Below, one piece after another: positions 17,403 through 24,530 of a DNA stretch of 51,643 nt. The first letter of the stretch is position 1, and the number at the start of each line of letters is the position of its first letter. The translations under genes were made by a program, and so were the position numbers. This DNA is from Pseudomonadota bacterium (GTDB taxonomy: Bacteria > Pseudomonadota > Alphaproteobacteria > Rhodospirillales > Rhodospirillaceae): assembly GCA_020160875.1 (NCBI GenBank), contig JAIUPE010000012.1, positions 1 through 51,643 on the forward strand, given 5' to 3'. The notes under the pieces are model-generated. The model was not told where the DNA came from. It made no database searches and saw only the letters and a list, made by a program, of their open reading frames with translations.

Positions 17403-18134
17403 ATGGCGCGTTTGGGCCGATATTTTGTGGCGGATCAACCTCTTCATGTGATCCAGCGCGGCAATAATAAGAGCCGCATCTTCTTTACGCGGGACGACGC
17501 CACGTCTTTCCTCGGCTGGTTGGGCGACGCCGCCGAGCGGTACGGCCTTTCGATTCACGCTTACGTCCTCATGCCCAACCACATCCATCTGCTCGCGTCG
17601 CCGCAGGACGCCGAGAGTCTGCCGCGCACCATGCAGTCGGTCGGCCGGCGCTATGTGCGCTACCTGAACCGGCGCATCGAACGGTCCGGCACCCTGTGGG
17701 AAGGCCGCTACCGCGCGACGATCGTCGATACCGACGCTTACTTCCTGCGTGTTGCACGCTATATCGAGCTCAACCCCGTGCGCGCCGCGCTGTCGCCTGA
17801 CCCCGCGGCCTACCGCTGGTCGAGCCACCGCGCCAACGCGCTTGGAAACGCCGATCCGCTCGTAACCCCACACGCGCTCTATCTTTCGCTAGGCCCCGAC
17901 GCCACCGCACGCGCGGAATCTTACGCGGCGTTATTCGCCGCGCCTCTGAGCGATGACGTACTCGCCGCGATCCGCGGGGCCACCAATCGCGGCTGGGCTC
18001 TCGGCGATGAAGCTTTCCAGGAACGCATGTCGGCGGCGGGTGGCCGCCGCGCGAAACCACGCGCGAAAGGACGCACGCGCGCGAACGCCGATGCGCCGCC
18101 CTCCGGCCCATCGCCGGATTTCCTCGCCGGTTAG
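17403..18134 (+). CDS. REP-associated tyrosine transposase (RAYT), Y1 HUH family
   Basis: 243 aa, complete. The HUH core has IQRGNNKSRIFF at residues 17-28, HAYVLMPNHIHLLASP with the metal-binding His-x-His near residue 60, then LWEGRYRATIVDTDAYFLRVARYIELNPVRAAL, which holds the candidate catalytic Tyr and the RAYT signature NPVRA. A basic Ala/Arg-rich tail (about 200-243) is typical. RAYTs cut single-stranded palindromic repeats and are thought to spread REP elements. There is one copy here with its palindrome upstream. Termini of a mobile unit are not evident. Confidence 0.92.
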   Translation: MARLGRYFVADQPLHVIQRGNNKSRIFFTRDDATSFLGWLGDAAERYGLSIHAYVLMPNHIHLLASPQDAESLPRTMQSVGRRYVRYLNRRIERSGTLWEGRYRATIVDTDAYFLRVARYIELNPVRAALSPDPAAYRWSSHRANALGNADPLVTPHALYLSLGPDATARAESYAALFAAPLSDDVLAAIRGATNRGWALGDEAFQERMSAAGGRRAKPRAKGRTRANADAPPSGPSPDFLAG

Positions 18135-18138
18135 CGCC

Positions 18139-19251
18139 TCAGCGCTTTCCGTTCGCCATATCGATGTACTCCTGCAGGATCGCTTCCACGTCCGGTACGG
18201 GCAGCGCCCACGCCGAGCGCGGCAAGGTCGTTGCGCGGCCGCGCTGCAGAAGGCGCGCCGGCTGCGGTAAGGCGAGGCTGGTGAGGGATACTCCGTGCGC
18301 CGCCAAATCGAGCGCGGGCACGGGTTCGATCCGGCGCCCTGGGAAAGCTCGCCCGAGAACCTCGAGCGCGTTTTCGTCGGTTGGAGCGTCGAACACAGGC
18401 ACAAGCACCGCGCCGTTCAGCGCAAGAAAGTTGGTGTAGGACAACGGTAGCGTCCGGCCGTTCCGCGTTACAGGCGGCGGTGCGCAGAGATCGATCAGTG
18501 TCAGCGCACGCCCCGCGGCATCCTTATTGCGCGCGAGCGCAGCCCGCGCCACACGCAAAACCTCCGCATGCGGGTGCCCGTCCGGTGCGGTCGACGTGGC
18601 GACGACGCCCGGTGCGAGGAAGGCCGCCAGCGCCCGCACATCGGTGCAAAGCTCGTCGTCGGGCAACGCCAGCTCCAGCCATATCACCCGCGCCGCGCCC
18701 AGCCAGCGCTGCAGAATCGCAAACCCTTCAAGGCGGGTGACGCCGGGATTGCGCGCGATGTCGAACACGCTTTCCGCAAGCGCCATCAGCGTGCCTTCGC
18801 CGTCGGCGGCAAAGGCGCTGCCTTCGAGTTTCAAGGGGGTACGGAAACGCCTCACTTCCGCATAACCGAGGAGTTCATGCGCGAAGGTTCCATCGGTTTC
18901 CGTCGCGGCGCGTCCGCCCCAACCGCTGAATCCCCAATCGGTGGCGGCCGAACCGCCCTTTCCGTCGACCAGGAAACTCGGCCCGATGTCGCGAAGGCGC
19001 GCCGACCCATGGCGCAGAGAGACGATGGTGACACCGCCGCAGGCCTTGCGCGCCGCATCCTCGGCGCCGGGCGAAACAACCAGGGACACCGGCTCATAGC
19101 GTCCGGCGATGTGCGCGATGCGCGCGACAGTCTTTTGAAGTTCGGTCTCATGCGGCCACGGCAACCAGATCTGCGCGTGCCGTACGTCGTCGGCCGGCAG
19201 GTAGAATCCGTCGTCGCCTGGTGTCGTGGATGCGCCGGCCGCGCCCGTCAT
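18139..19251 (-). CDS. Agmatine-deiminase-family homologue lacking catalytic residues
   Basis: 370 aa from ATG 19251, the family's usual length. The guanidine-modifying fold is recognisable: DDGFYLPADDVRHAQIWLPWP (family: MPAEW...TWMIWP), LRDIGPSFLV (RDTGP), TDWGFSGWGG, LEGSAFAADGEGT (EGGSIHVDGEGT), YTNFLALNGAVLVPVF and ALPQPA. Active enzymes need His in a TDGHVD motif and Cys in a GGNIHC motif. Here the equivalents read DELCTD and GVSLTS, so the His is gone and the Cys aligns with Ser. The frame is intact, which argues for a repurposed or non-enzymatic protein. It lies 4 bp after the RAYT stop, on the opposite strand. Confidence 0.82.
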   Translation of the reverse strand: MTGAAGASTTPGDDGFYLPADDVRHAQIWLPWPHETELQKTVARIAHIAGRYEPVSLVVSPGAEDAARKACGGVTIVSLRHGSARLRDIGPSFLVDGKGGSAATDWGFSGWGGRAATETDGTFAHELLGYAEVRRFRTPLKLEGSAFAADGEGTLMALAESVFDIARNPGVTRLEGFAILQRWLGAARVIWLELALPDDELCTDVRALAAFLAPGVVATSTAPDGHPHAEVLRVARAALARNKDAAGRALTLIDLCAPPPVTRNGRTLPLSYTNFLALNGAVLVPVFDAPTDENALEVLGRAFPGRRIEPVPALDLAAHGVSLTSLALPQPARLLQRGRATTLPRSAWALPVPDVEAILQEYIDMANGKR

Positions 19252-19401
19252 GGAAAGCCCCCGAAGAGACCCGACATTAGTGGCGCGTGAACGCCTCCGA
19301 AAGTCGAATTTTCCCGATTTGAGAGCAAGCAGCGGGATGCGGCCCGGGGATACCAGCGCCATTTTTCCCCGGATGCTTCGAACGTGCTAAAAGGAAAATC
19401 C

Positions 19402-20484
19402 ATGAGCGCTCTTCGCAAATCAGCCGTCACTCCGACCGAACAGGATCCGCGATGGGCGGCCGTGGTCGCCAAGGATCCAAGCGCTGACGGCCGTTTTTAT
19501 TATGGGGTGAAGACGACCGGTGTTTACTGCCGGCCGTCCTGTGCCGCCCGGCTCGCCAATCCGCGCAACGTCAGTTTCTATGCAACACCGCGCGACGCCG
19601 AGGCTGCGGGTTTTCGCGCCTGTAAACGCTGCAAGCCGATGGGGCCTTCGCGCACGGCGGAACATAGCGCGACGATCGCTTGGGCCTGCCGCATGATTGA
19701 AGGCGGCGAGGAAGCACCTTCGACGGCCCAACTCGCCAAGATCGTCGGCCTCAGCACGTTTCATTTTCACCGCTTATTTAAATCGATGACGGGCCTGACA
19801 CCCAAGGCTTACGCCCAGGCTCATCGCGCGCGCGAGGTTCGGGCGCGCCTGCCGCGCAGTGCTTCAGTCACCGCCGCCGCTTACGACGCGGGCTTCAATG
19901 CCTCAAGCCGCTTCTATGAGAAGTCGGTTGAAATCCTTGGCATGAAACCCGGCGATTACCGGCGCGGCGGACCCGGTGAACGCATCCGCTTCGCGCTCGC
20001 GCAATGTTCGCTTGGCGCGATTCTCGTCGCGGCGAGCGAAAAAGGCATCTGCGCCATTTCCCTGGGCGACGATCCCGAAGCGCTCTTGCGCGAACTCGAG
20101 GACCGCTTCCCGAAGGCCCAATTGATCGGCGGCGATGCCGCGTTTGAACACACGGTTGCGAAGGTGATCGCCTTCGTCGAGAAACCCGGCGTCGGCCTCG
20201 ACCTTCCGCTCGATGTGCGCGGCACGGCCTTTCAGGAGCGTGTTTGGCGTGCGCTGCGCAAGATCCCGGTAGGCCGTAGTGTGACCTACGCCGAACTCGC
20301 CGCGAAGATCGGTACCCCCGCGGCGGTGCGCGCTGTCGCGGGCGCGTGCGCCGCGAATACCATAGCCGTCGCCATCCCATGCCATCGGGTCGTGCGAAAG
20401 GGTGGCGCGCTATCGGGGTATCGGTGGGGTGTTACGCGCAAGCGGGCCTTGCTGGACCGCGAAAGCGCGAAGAAAAAAGCTTAA
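19402..20484 (+). CDS. ada: Bifunctional Ada: alkylation-response activator and methylated-DNA methyltransferase
   Basis: 360 aa from ATG 19402, with AAGGA upstream. The N-terminal zinc domain has the four Cys in GVYCRPSCAARL and FRACKRCKP; the first accepts methyl groups from phosphotriesters. An AraC-type helix-turn-helix follows (about 95-185: STFHFHRLFKSMTGLTPKAY, AAAYDAGFNASSRFYE). The C-terminal O6-methylguanine transferase has its active Cys in VAIPCHRVV. All domains are intact. Self-methylation turns Ada into an activator of its own promoter in known cases. Confidence 0.96.
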   Translation: MSALRKSAVTPTEQDPRWAAVVAKDPSADGRFYYGVKTTGVYCRPSCAARLANPRNVSFYATPRDAEAAGFRACKRCKPMGPSRTAEHSATIAWACRMIEGGEEAPSTAQLAKIVGLSTFHFHRLFKSMTGLTPKAYAQAHRAREVRARLPRSASVTAAAYDAGFNASSRFYEKSVEILGMKPGDYRRGGPGERIRFALAQCSLGAILVAASEKGICAISLGDDPEALLRELEDRFPKAQLIGGDAAFEHTVAKVIAFVEKPGVGLDLPLDVRGTAFQERVWRALRKIPVGRSVTYAELAAKIGTPAAVRAVAGACAANTIAVAIPCHRVVRKGGALSGYRWGVTRKRALLDRESAKKKA

Positions 20485-20500
20485 GCACGGCGATTGCATT

Positions 20501-20692
20501 TTATCCCGGTGACGCGCGGCGCAACACAAACACACCGCCGGTATCAATCATAAAGTCAAAGCGAGCCGACGCGCTCTTCAACGTTCTCAGGACCGGTCCA
20601 TCCGCGAGTTCGCGCGCAATGATACGGATGGTTTCCAAAGATGCGCCGGCGTGATGGCGATCGGCGCGCAGGAGCGCCTCGACAAGGGGCAA
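20501..20692 (-). CDS. Possible small hypothetical protein (63 aa)
   Basis: The frame reads with balanced composition (ETIRIIARELADGPVLRTL, ARFDFMIDTGGVFVLRR) and could be a small protein or the remnant of a larger one. Its first codon would be TTG and no convincing ribosome site is seen. The family is not recognised. It is convergent with ada, 16 bp away. The remaining bases up to 20757 hold nothing else I can support. Confidence 0.35.
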   Translation of the reverse strand: MPLVEALLRADRHHAGASLETIRIIARELADGPVLRTLKSASARFDFMIDTGGVFVLRRASPG

Positions 20693-20757
20693 GTGATCGA
20701 GAGCGCGGTTCCCGGCGCGGCGAAATAGAGCGTGGGAATAAAGACGAAGACGCCCAA

Positions 20758-20806
20758 AAACACCTGGGCCGCCAGGATTTAAATCCGTGGCGGCCCGGCG
20801 GTGTTT
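20758..20806. terminator. Nested multi-stem hairpin
   Basis: Three nested complementary segments: AAACACC/GGTGTTT outside, GGGCCGCC/GGCGGCCC in the middle, and the self-complementary GGATTTAAATCC at the tip, with 1-3 nt offsets between them. The structure is strong and has A- and T-rich edges, so it can end transcripts in either direction between ada and the 76-aa gene at 20827. Confidence 0.65.
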
Positions 20807-20826
20807 CTGTGCGGCGGAACGAAGGC

Positions 20827-21057
20827 CTAATGAAAATCCTTTGAGCTCGGTTTGCGCCGGCCCGTGTATCCGGCCGTGAATCCGGCATCTAGAAACGGGC
20901 GCAAAGGATCATCCTTGAACTCGTAGTCGACCCATAGGTCGCGAGCATACTGTTCGCGCGAGCGGGGCCAACCGGTCGCGCGCAGCGATGTGCCCAATTC
21001 ATAGGCCATATCGATGGCCTGCTCCGGTGTTGTTGTTTGTGTGACTTGAAATGTCAT
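20827..21057 (-). CDS. Small hypothetical protein (76 aa)
   Basis: Start is ATG at 21057 with GAGG about 11 bp upstream. The sequence is polar and Trp/Tyr-rich (AYELGTSLRATGWPRSREQY, LWVDYEFKDDPLRPFLDAGF) and ends in the basic tail GYTGRRKPSSKDFH. There is no signal peptide or membrane helix. The pattern of Gly, Trp and aromatic residues is reminiscent of small ribosome- or nucleic-acid-associated proteins, but I do not recognise the family. Confidence 0.6.
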   Translation of the reverse strand: MTFQVTQTTTPEQAIDMAYELGTSLRATGWPRSREQYARDLWVDYEFKDDPLRPFLDAGFTAGYTGRRKPSSKDFH

Positions 21058-21218
21058 TGGGGTTCGCGCCTCTTTTTTTTTGCCTCATCTTCTCGCGCCA
21101 CGTCGGCTGCCCCAGACGCGGACGCGGCGGGAAGACGTCGAGAGGCAAAACGCGAATACCGGGCTTTTTGTTTCCGCTTTCACCGGTTGCGGGAGGGAAA
21201 CGGCGACTTAAAAACAAA

Positions 21219-21248
21219 AAAGCGCCGGGTACGAAAACCCGGCGCTTT
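21219..21248 (-). terminator. Intrinsic terminator of ompA-like gene
   Basis: A perfect 12-bp stem AAAGCGCCGGGT / ACCCGGCGCTTT with loop ACGAAA lies 47 bp past the porin stop. On the minus strand it is followed by a run of T, a classic rho-independent terminator. The bases from 21058 to 21218 hold no gene I can support. Confidence 0.93.
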
Positions 21249-21295
21249 AAAGTAGCACCGCGCTCCGGCCGTGCGGCCAAAGCGCGGTGATCGGC

Positions 21296-22366
21296 CTAGT
21301 CCATCACGATTTCAACGCGGCGGTTCTGAGGCTCTTTCACACCGTCACCGGTTTGAACGAGCGGCTCGGACTCACCCTTGAACATCACGACGATTTCCGC
21401 GTCCTTGAAGCCCTGCTTGATCAGCTCGGCCTTCACCGCGCGCGCGCGGCGTTCGGACAGCGCCAGGTTATACGCGGGCGTACCCGAGGTATCCGCGTGA
21501 CCGGTCGTGGAGATGCGAACCTTGCCGTTCTTCTTCGCATAGGCGGCAGCTTCCGTGATGATCTTCTGAGCGTCCGTGCGGACGTTCGAACGGTCGAAGT
21601 CGAAGAACACAAGGAACTTCTGCGGCACCGGCGGCGGAGGAGGCGGCGGCGGCGGCGGCGGGGGCGGCGGCGGGGGCGGCGGCGGAGCCGCGGCGGGGGC
21701 CGGGGCCGGGGCCGGAGCCGGCTTCGCGAACGAGAAGCGCAGACCCACGAGGATGTTGTGGCTCTTGTTGTCGTAGTCCGTCATCGTTTCGGTACCGCGG
21801 GACGCGAAGTCCATGTTCGGCGCGACGATGTAACGGTAATCCACGAACCACGCGAGGCGGTCGCTGATCGGACCTTCCACACCGGCGATGCCCTGCCATT
21901 GCAGGTGCGTGTCGGTGTTATGATAGATCGGACCCAGGCCCTGCACACGGCTCAGCTGCGTCTCGGCATAGCCGAGGCCCAAACCGAGGTAAGGCGTCAC
22001 GCGGCCACCCACCGGCTGGAAGTCATAAATGCCGTTGATGCCGAGGTGCCATGCTTCCGTGTCACCCGAGGCCGGATAGGCCTGCAGAGCCTTCACGTCG
22101 GCATCGCGATAACCGAATTCCAGTTCGAGACGGAATCCGGAATCCATTTTGTAGCCGCCGGCGACCGTGCCGATCCAGCCGTTGTCGAACGAGAACTTGC
22201 TGCGGGGAGCCGAAGTTGGCGCGCCCGTCAGGTTAACGCGGTCGTGCTGCGGCATGTTGATGCCGGCGCCGAGCGAGAAGTAGCCGCCCGGATCCACGGC
22301 GTGCGCCGAGGTCGAGATCGCGGCGCTGGCTGCAGCAGCCATGAGCGCGACGGATAGTCTTTTCAT
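21296..22366 (-). CDS. OmpA-family outer membrane protein with 19-proline linker
   Basis: 356 aa. The signal peptide is MKRLSVALMAAAASAAIS, cleaved after THAHA-type sequence near residue 23. An N-terminal eight-stranded beta-barrel covers about 24-220 (aromatic alternating strands). A PAPAPAPA stretch and 19 consecutive prolines (encoded at 21629-21685) follow. The C-terminal OmpA peptidoglycan-binding domain is about 250-356 (FFDFDRSNVRTDAQKII, TGHADTSGTPAYNLALSERRA, NRRVEIVMD). It anchors the outer membrane to the wall. The start has GGAGAA upstream. The 276 bp beyond the start (22367-22642) hold no gene. Confidence 0.95.
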   Translation of the reverse strand: MKRLSVALMAAAASAAISTSAHAVDPGGYFSLGAGINMPQHDRVNLTGAPTSAPRSKFSFDNGWIGTVAGGYKMDSGFRLELEFGYRDADVKALQAYPASGDTEAWHLGINGIYDFQPVGGRVTPYLGLGLGYAETQLSRVQGLGPIYHNTDTHLQWQGIAGVEGPISDRLAWFVDYRYIVAPNMDFASRGTETMTDYDNKSHNILVGLRFSFAKPAPAPAPAPAAAPPPPPPPPPPPPPPPPPPPVPQKFLVFFDFDRSNVRTDAQKIITEAAAYAKKNGKVRISTTGHADTSGTPAYNLALSERRARAVKAELIKQGFKDAEIVVMFKGESEPLVQTGDGVKEPQNRRVEIVMD

Positions 22367-22642
22367 TGCTTATTCTCCGATAATGCGTATGCGAAAGGGG
22401 GGATCGCAAACGACCGCAACCATGGCGACAGGACGGTCGGGCCGCAAGGCTACAAACGCGTCTTTTTGACTTATTTCTCAGAGTGTTGCGCCAATACAAT
22501 ACGAAATTGCATCGGGCGATATCCCTCCGCCACATGAACGCGTGGCCAAAAGGAAAGGTTCCCGCGCCGCTTTTAAGATTTTTGCGGCGCAACCGTGCGC
22601 GGGGGCGGACGAAAAGATCCGTGTGGTTTCGGTGCGAACCGG

Positions 22643-23029
22643 TTAGCCCACAAGCTGCGGCGGGATCGGCTTGTGGCCCGGCGTTTCGTGGTGAAACACC
22701 TGGCCCAGGTCGCGCGCATTCACCCGTTGGCCGCAGCCGCCGCAGCGGTAAGACAATTCGTGCTGCTGGGAGAACGGCGCGTCGAACGGCTTGGCGATCC
22801 GGCCCGAAAACGGATTGTTGAGTTTGAGGGCGTGGAATGTGGGACCGTTGGTCATGCATTCATAACGCGGCTGCGCGAAATTGGTTCGGGTGGCAACCTT
22901 CACAACATTGGGACACATGCGTGCCGGCGACTTCGTGGGCACGCCGTCGTCAATGCGGCGGCGCTCGCGTCGTCGCGCGCCTTTCTTCGAAACATGGGCC
23001 AGGCCTGTCGTGATCGTGAAGCGCGGCAC
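22643..23029 (-). CDS. Small protein with CxxC knuckle, start uncertain
   Basis: The C-terminal part reads ELSYRCGGCGQRVNARDLGQ and then VFHHETPGHKPI, which looks like a small zinc-ribbon half (Cys-x2-Cys plus His-His and His). Upstream is a basic stretch with KKGARRRERRR. Possible starts are GTG 23029, ATG 22918 and ATG 22855 (70 aa, the most conserved-looking part); none has a good ribosome site. The family is not recognised. It lies upstream of, and in the same direction as, the OmpA-like gene. Confidence 0.45.
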   Translation of the reverse strand: MPRFTITTGLAHVSKKGARRRERRRIDDGVPTKSPARMCPNVVKVATRTNFAQPRYECMTNGPTFHALKLNNPFSGRIAKPFDAPFSQQHELSYRCGGCGQRVNARDLGQVFHHETPGHKPIPPQLVG

Positions 23030-23225
23030 GGTTCACCCACCAGCATCGCCATCTTTCGCGATGGCGGGCCGGTCTTTCTCACATATTGAGCCGAACGTGT
23101 GGCGCTGCGCCACGGCGCTACCTCTATTTTATTGAGTCTGCGCGGCATGGCCGGGGAACTTCACAAGCGGCTTTCTCGTTTTATCCGCATTCCGTTGCCG
23201 TGCTTGTTGCCTCAGGGAGTGTGCC

Positions 23226-23573
23226 ATGCTCCGCGTTGTCATGTGTATTGCGGCCTGCGCTCTTCCATTTGGGTTCTCGTCCTCGGCCGGCGCGCAGTCT
23301 TATGTTTCTCTCAGCGGTGAAGCGGCCATCGCTTCGCCCGGCCGGCTTGGTCCTCCAACGTCCATTATGCGGCACTATATGCCGCACGCGGCTTCGCCGG
23401 CGCGCGCGCTGGGCCTGCTCATTGACGGCGCGGCGCCTGTCGCGCCGCCTGCGCCCATCGCTGGGATTTCCGTCATGGCGCCTCAGCCGATCGCGCACAA
23501 CGCGGCGCATGATCTCGGCACGGGCCATTCCGCTAATGTTGTGGCGCATGTGAAAGGTGCCGGCCGTGAATAG
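23226..23573 (+). CDS. Small secreted protein, unknown
   Basis: 115 aa with a clear signal peptide (MLRVVMCIAACALPFGFSSS, likely cut after SAGA) and a mature part rich in Ala, Pro, His and Gly. The ATG at 23226 has AGGGA upstream. There are no Cys in the mature part and no known domain. It overlaps the next small gene by 8 nt. Confidence 0.6.
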   Translation: MLRVVMCIAACALPFGFSSSAGAQSYVSLSGEAAIASPGRLGPPTSIMRHYMPHAASPARALGLLIDGAAPVAPPAPIAGISVMAPQPIAHNAAHDLGTGHSANVVAHVKGAGRE

Positions 23574-23709
23574 GACCCGTGTCGCCGGAGCCGCGAAAAC
23601 GGTTGCGGTCCGGATGAAGGAAAGGGTCGGCAAGATGCGGAACGCCGTAGGGCGTCGGTGGGATTCGGCGAAGAAGGCCAATCGTGAAGCGCGCGGCGGG
23701 GCGTACTAA
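23566..23709 (+). CDS. Very small basic CsbD-like protein (47 aa)
   Basis: From a GTG at 23566, overlapping the preceding stop, a 47-codon frame runs to TAA 23709. It reads NRTRVAGAAKTVAVRMKERV and then KMRNAVGRRWDSAKKANREA. The opening resembles the NxDRVKGAAKxxxGKxKExVGK pattern of CsbD stress proteins, but it is far more basic. Tight spacing and composition favour a real gene; the family call is tentative. Confidence 0.42.
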   Translation: MNRTRVAGAAKTVAVRMKERVGKMRNAVGRRWDSAKKANREARGGAY

Positions 23710-23755
23710 CCGGGCGACCCCACAGACTCCCTGATCTTTATTTCGGTATCTGTCA

Positions 23756-23790
23756 CGCCGGGTTCCCCTACTTGATCGGTGAGCCCGGCG
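23756..23790 (+). terminator. Hairpin after the small-gene pair
   Basis: Arms CGCCGGGTTC and GAGCCCGGCG pair with one G-T mismatch around a 15-nt loop, followed by GATTATTTG. It is a plausible weak terminator for the two small genes. The rest of 23710-23910 shows nothing else. Confidence 0.5.
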
Positions 23791-23910
23791 GATTATTTGG
23801 CGTGGTGGTCGGACGTTTCGCCGTAACGGGTGCCGCGCAAAGACCTTATGCCGCGCACATCCGTCCGGTGACCGCCGGCGATTCGGCATGTGTGTGACAT
23901 GAGGAGACGA

Positions 23911-24393
23911 ATGATGATGAAACTTGCAGGCAGCGTCGCGGCCGTGATTCTGACGAGCACGGCGGCATGGGGTGCATGTGACGCGGAACGCCATCCCATC
24001 CCGGCAACGCGCTATGAAATGAAAGGCGCCGAAGTTCTCGACAAGGAAACGGGCCTCACATGGCAGCGCTGCAGTGTCGGACAGACGTGGCAGGACGGCC
24101 AGGGATGTGTCGGCACGGTCCAGGAATTCGATTGGCGCGGTGCGAAAAAACAAGCGCGCCGTGGTTGGCGGCTTCCGACGCGCGAAGAACTCGAGACCCT
24201 TGTTTCCAAGGCCTGCACGCCGTCCATCAATCCTGACGCGTTCCCAAATCTGGATCCGTTGAAGCTCTGGTATTGGAGCGCCAGCGAAACGGAACGCGGG
24301 TTGGCTTGGCTTGTCCAGTTTGGCGGGGGCGCGACGTTCAATGGCTATCAGACGGCGCCGAACGCGGTGCGTCTGGTGCGTGGCGGAAGGTGA
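23911..24393 (+). CDS. Secreted DUF1566 (Lcl C-terminal domain) protein
   Basis: 160 aa from ATG 23911, with GAGGAGA upstream. The signal peptide is MMMKLAGSVAAVILTSTAAW, cut before ACDAE. The DUF1566 pattern is complete: DKETGLTWQRCS, a WxxA pair, RGWRLPTREELETLVSKAC, FPNLDPLKLWYWSASETE, AWLVQFGGG and the terminal NAVRLVRGG. This fold is related to formylglycine-generating and lectin-like domains; its molecular job in these small secreted forms is unknown. Mature cysteines may form disulfides. Confidence 0.82.
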   Translation: MMMKLAGSVAAVILTSTAAWGACDAERHPIPATRYEMKGAEVLDKETGLTWQRCSVGQTWQDGQGCVGTVQEFDWRGAKKQARRGWRLPTREELETLVSKACTPSINPDAFPNLDPLKLWYWSASETERGLAWLVQFGGGATFNGYQTAPNAVRLVRGGR

Positions 24394-24530
24394 CAAACCA
24401 CGTCACCGGTCCGGGCTGGCGCGGATGTGACCGCGCCAGCCATCCTAAATGCGCGGAATAACCTTGCGAACCATTCTTAATTGCAATACACCGGCATTTG
24501 CTGGTTGTGGGCACATTAAGGACGATTTCG

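Noticed and set aside
19249-19362. N-terminal extension of the deiminase homologue
   Set aside because: The extra 37 residues are not family-like, and the ATG at 19251 gives the usual length.
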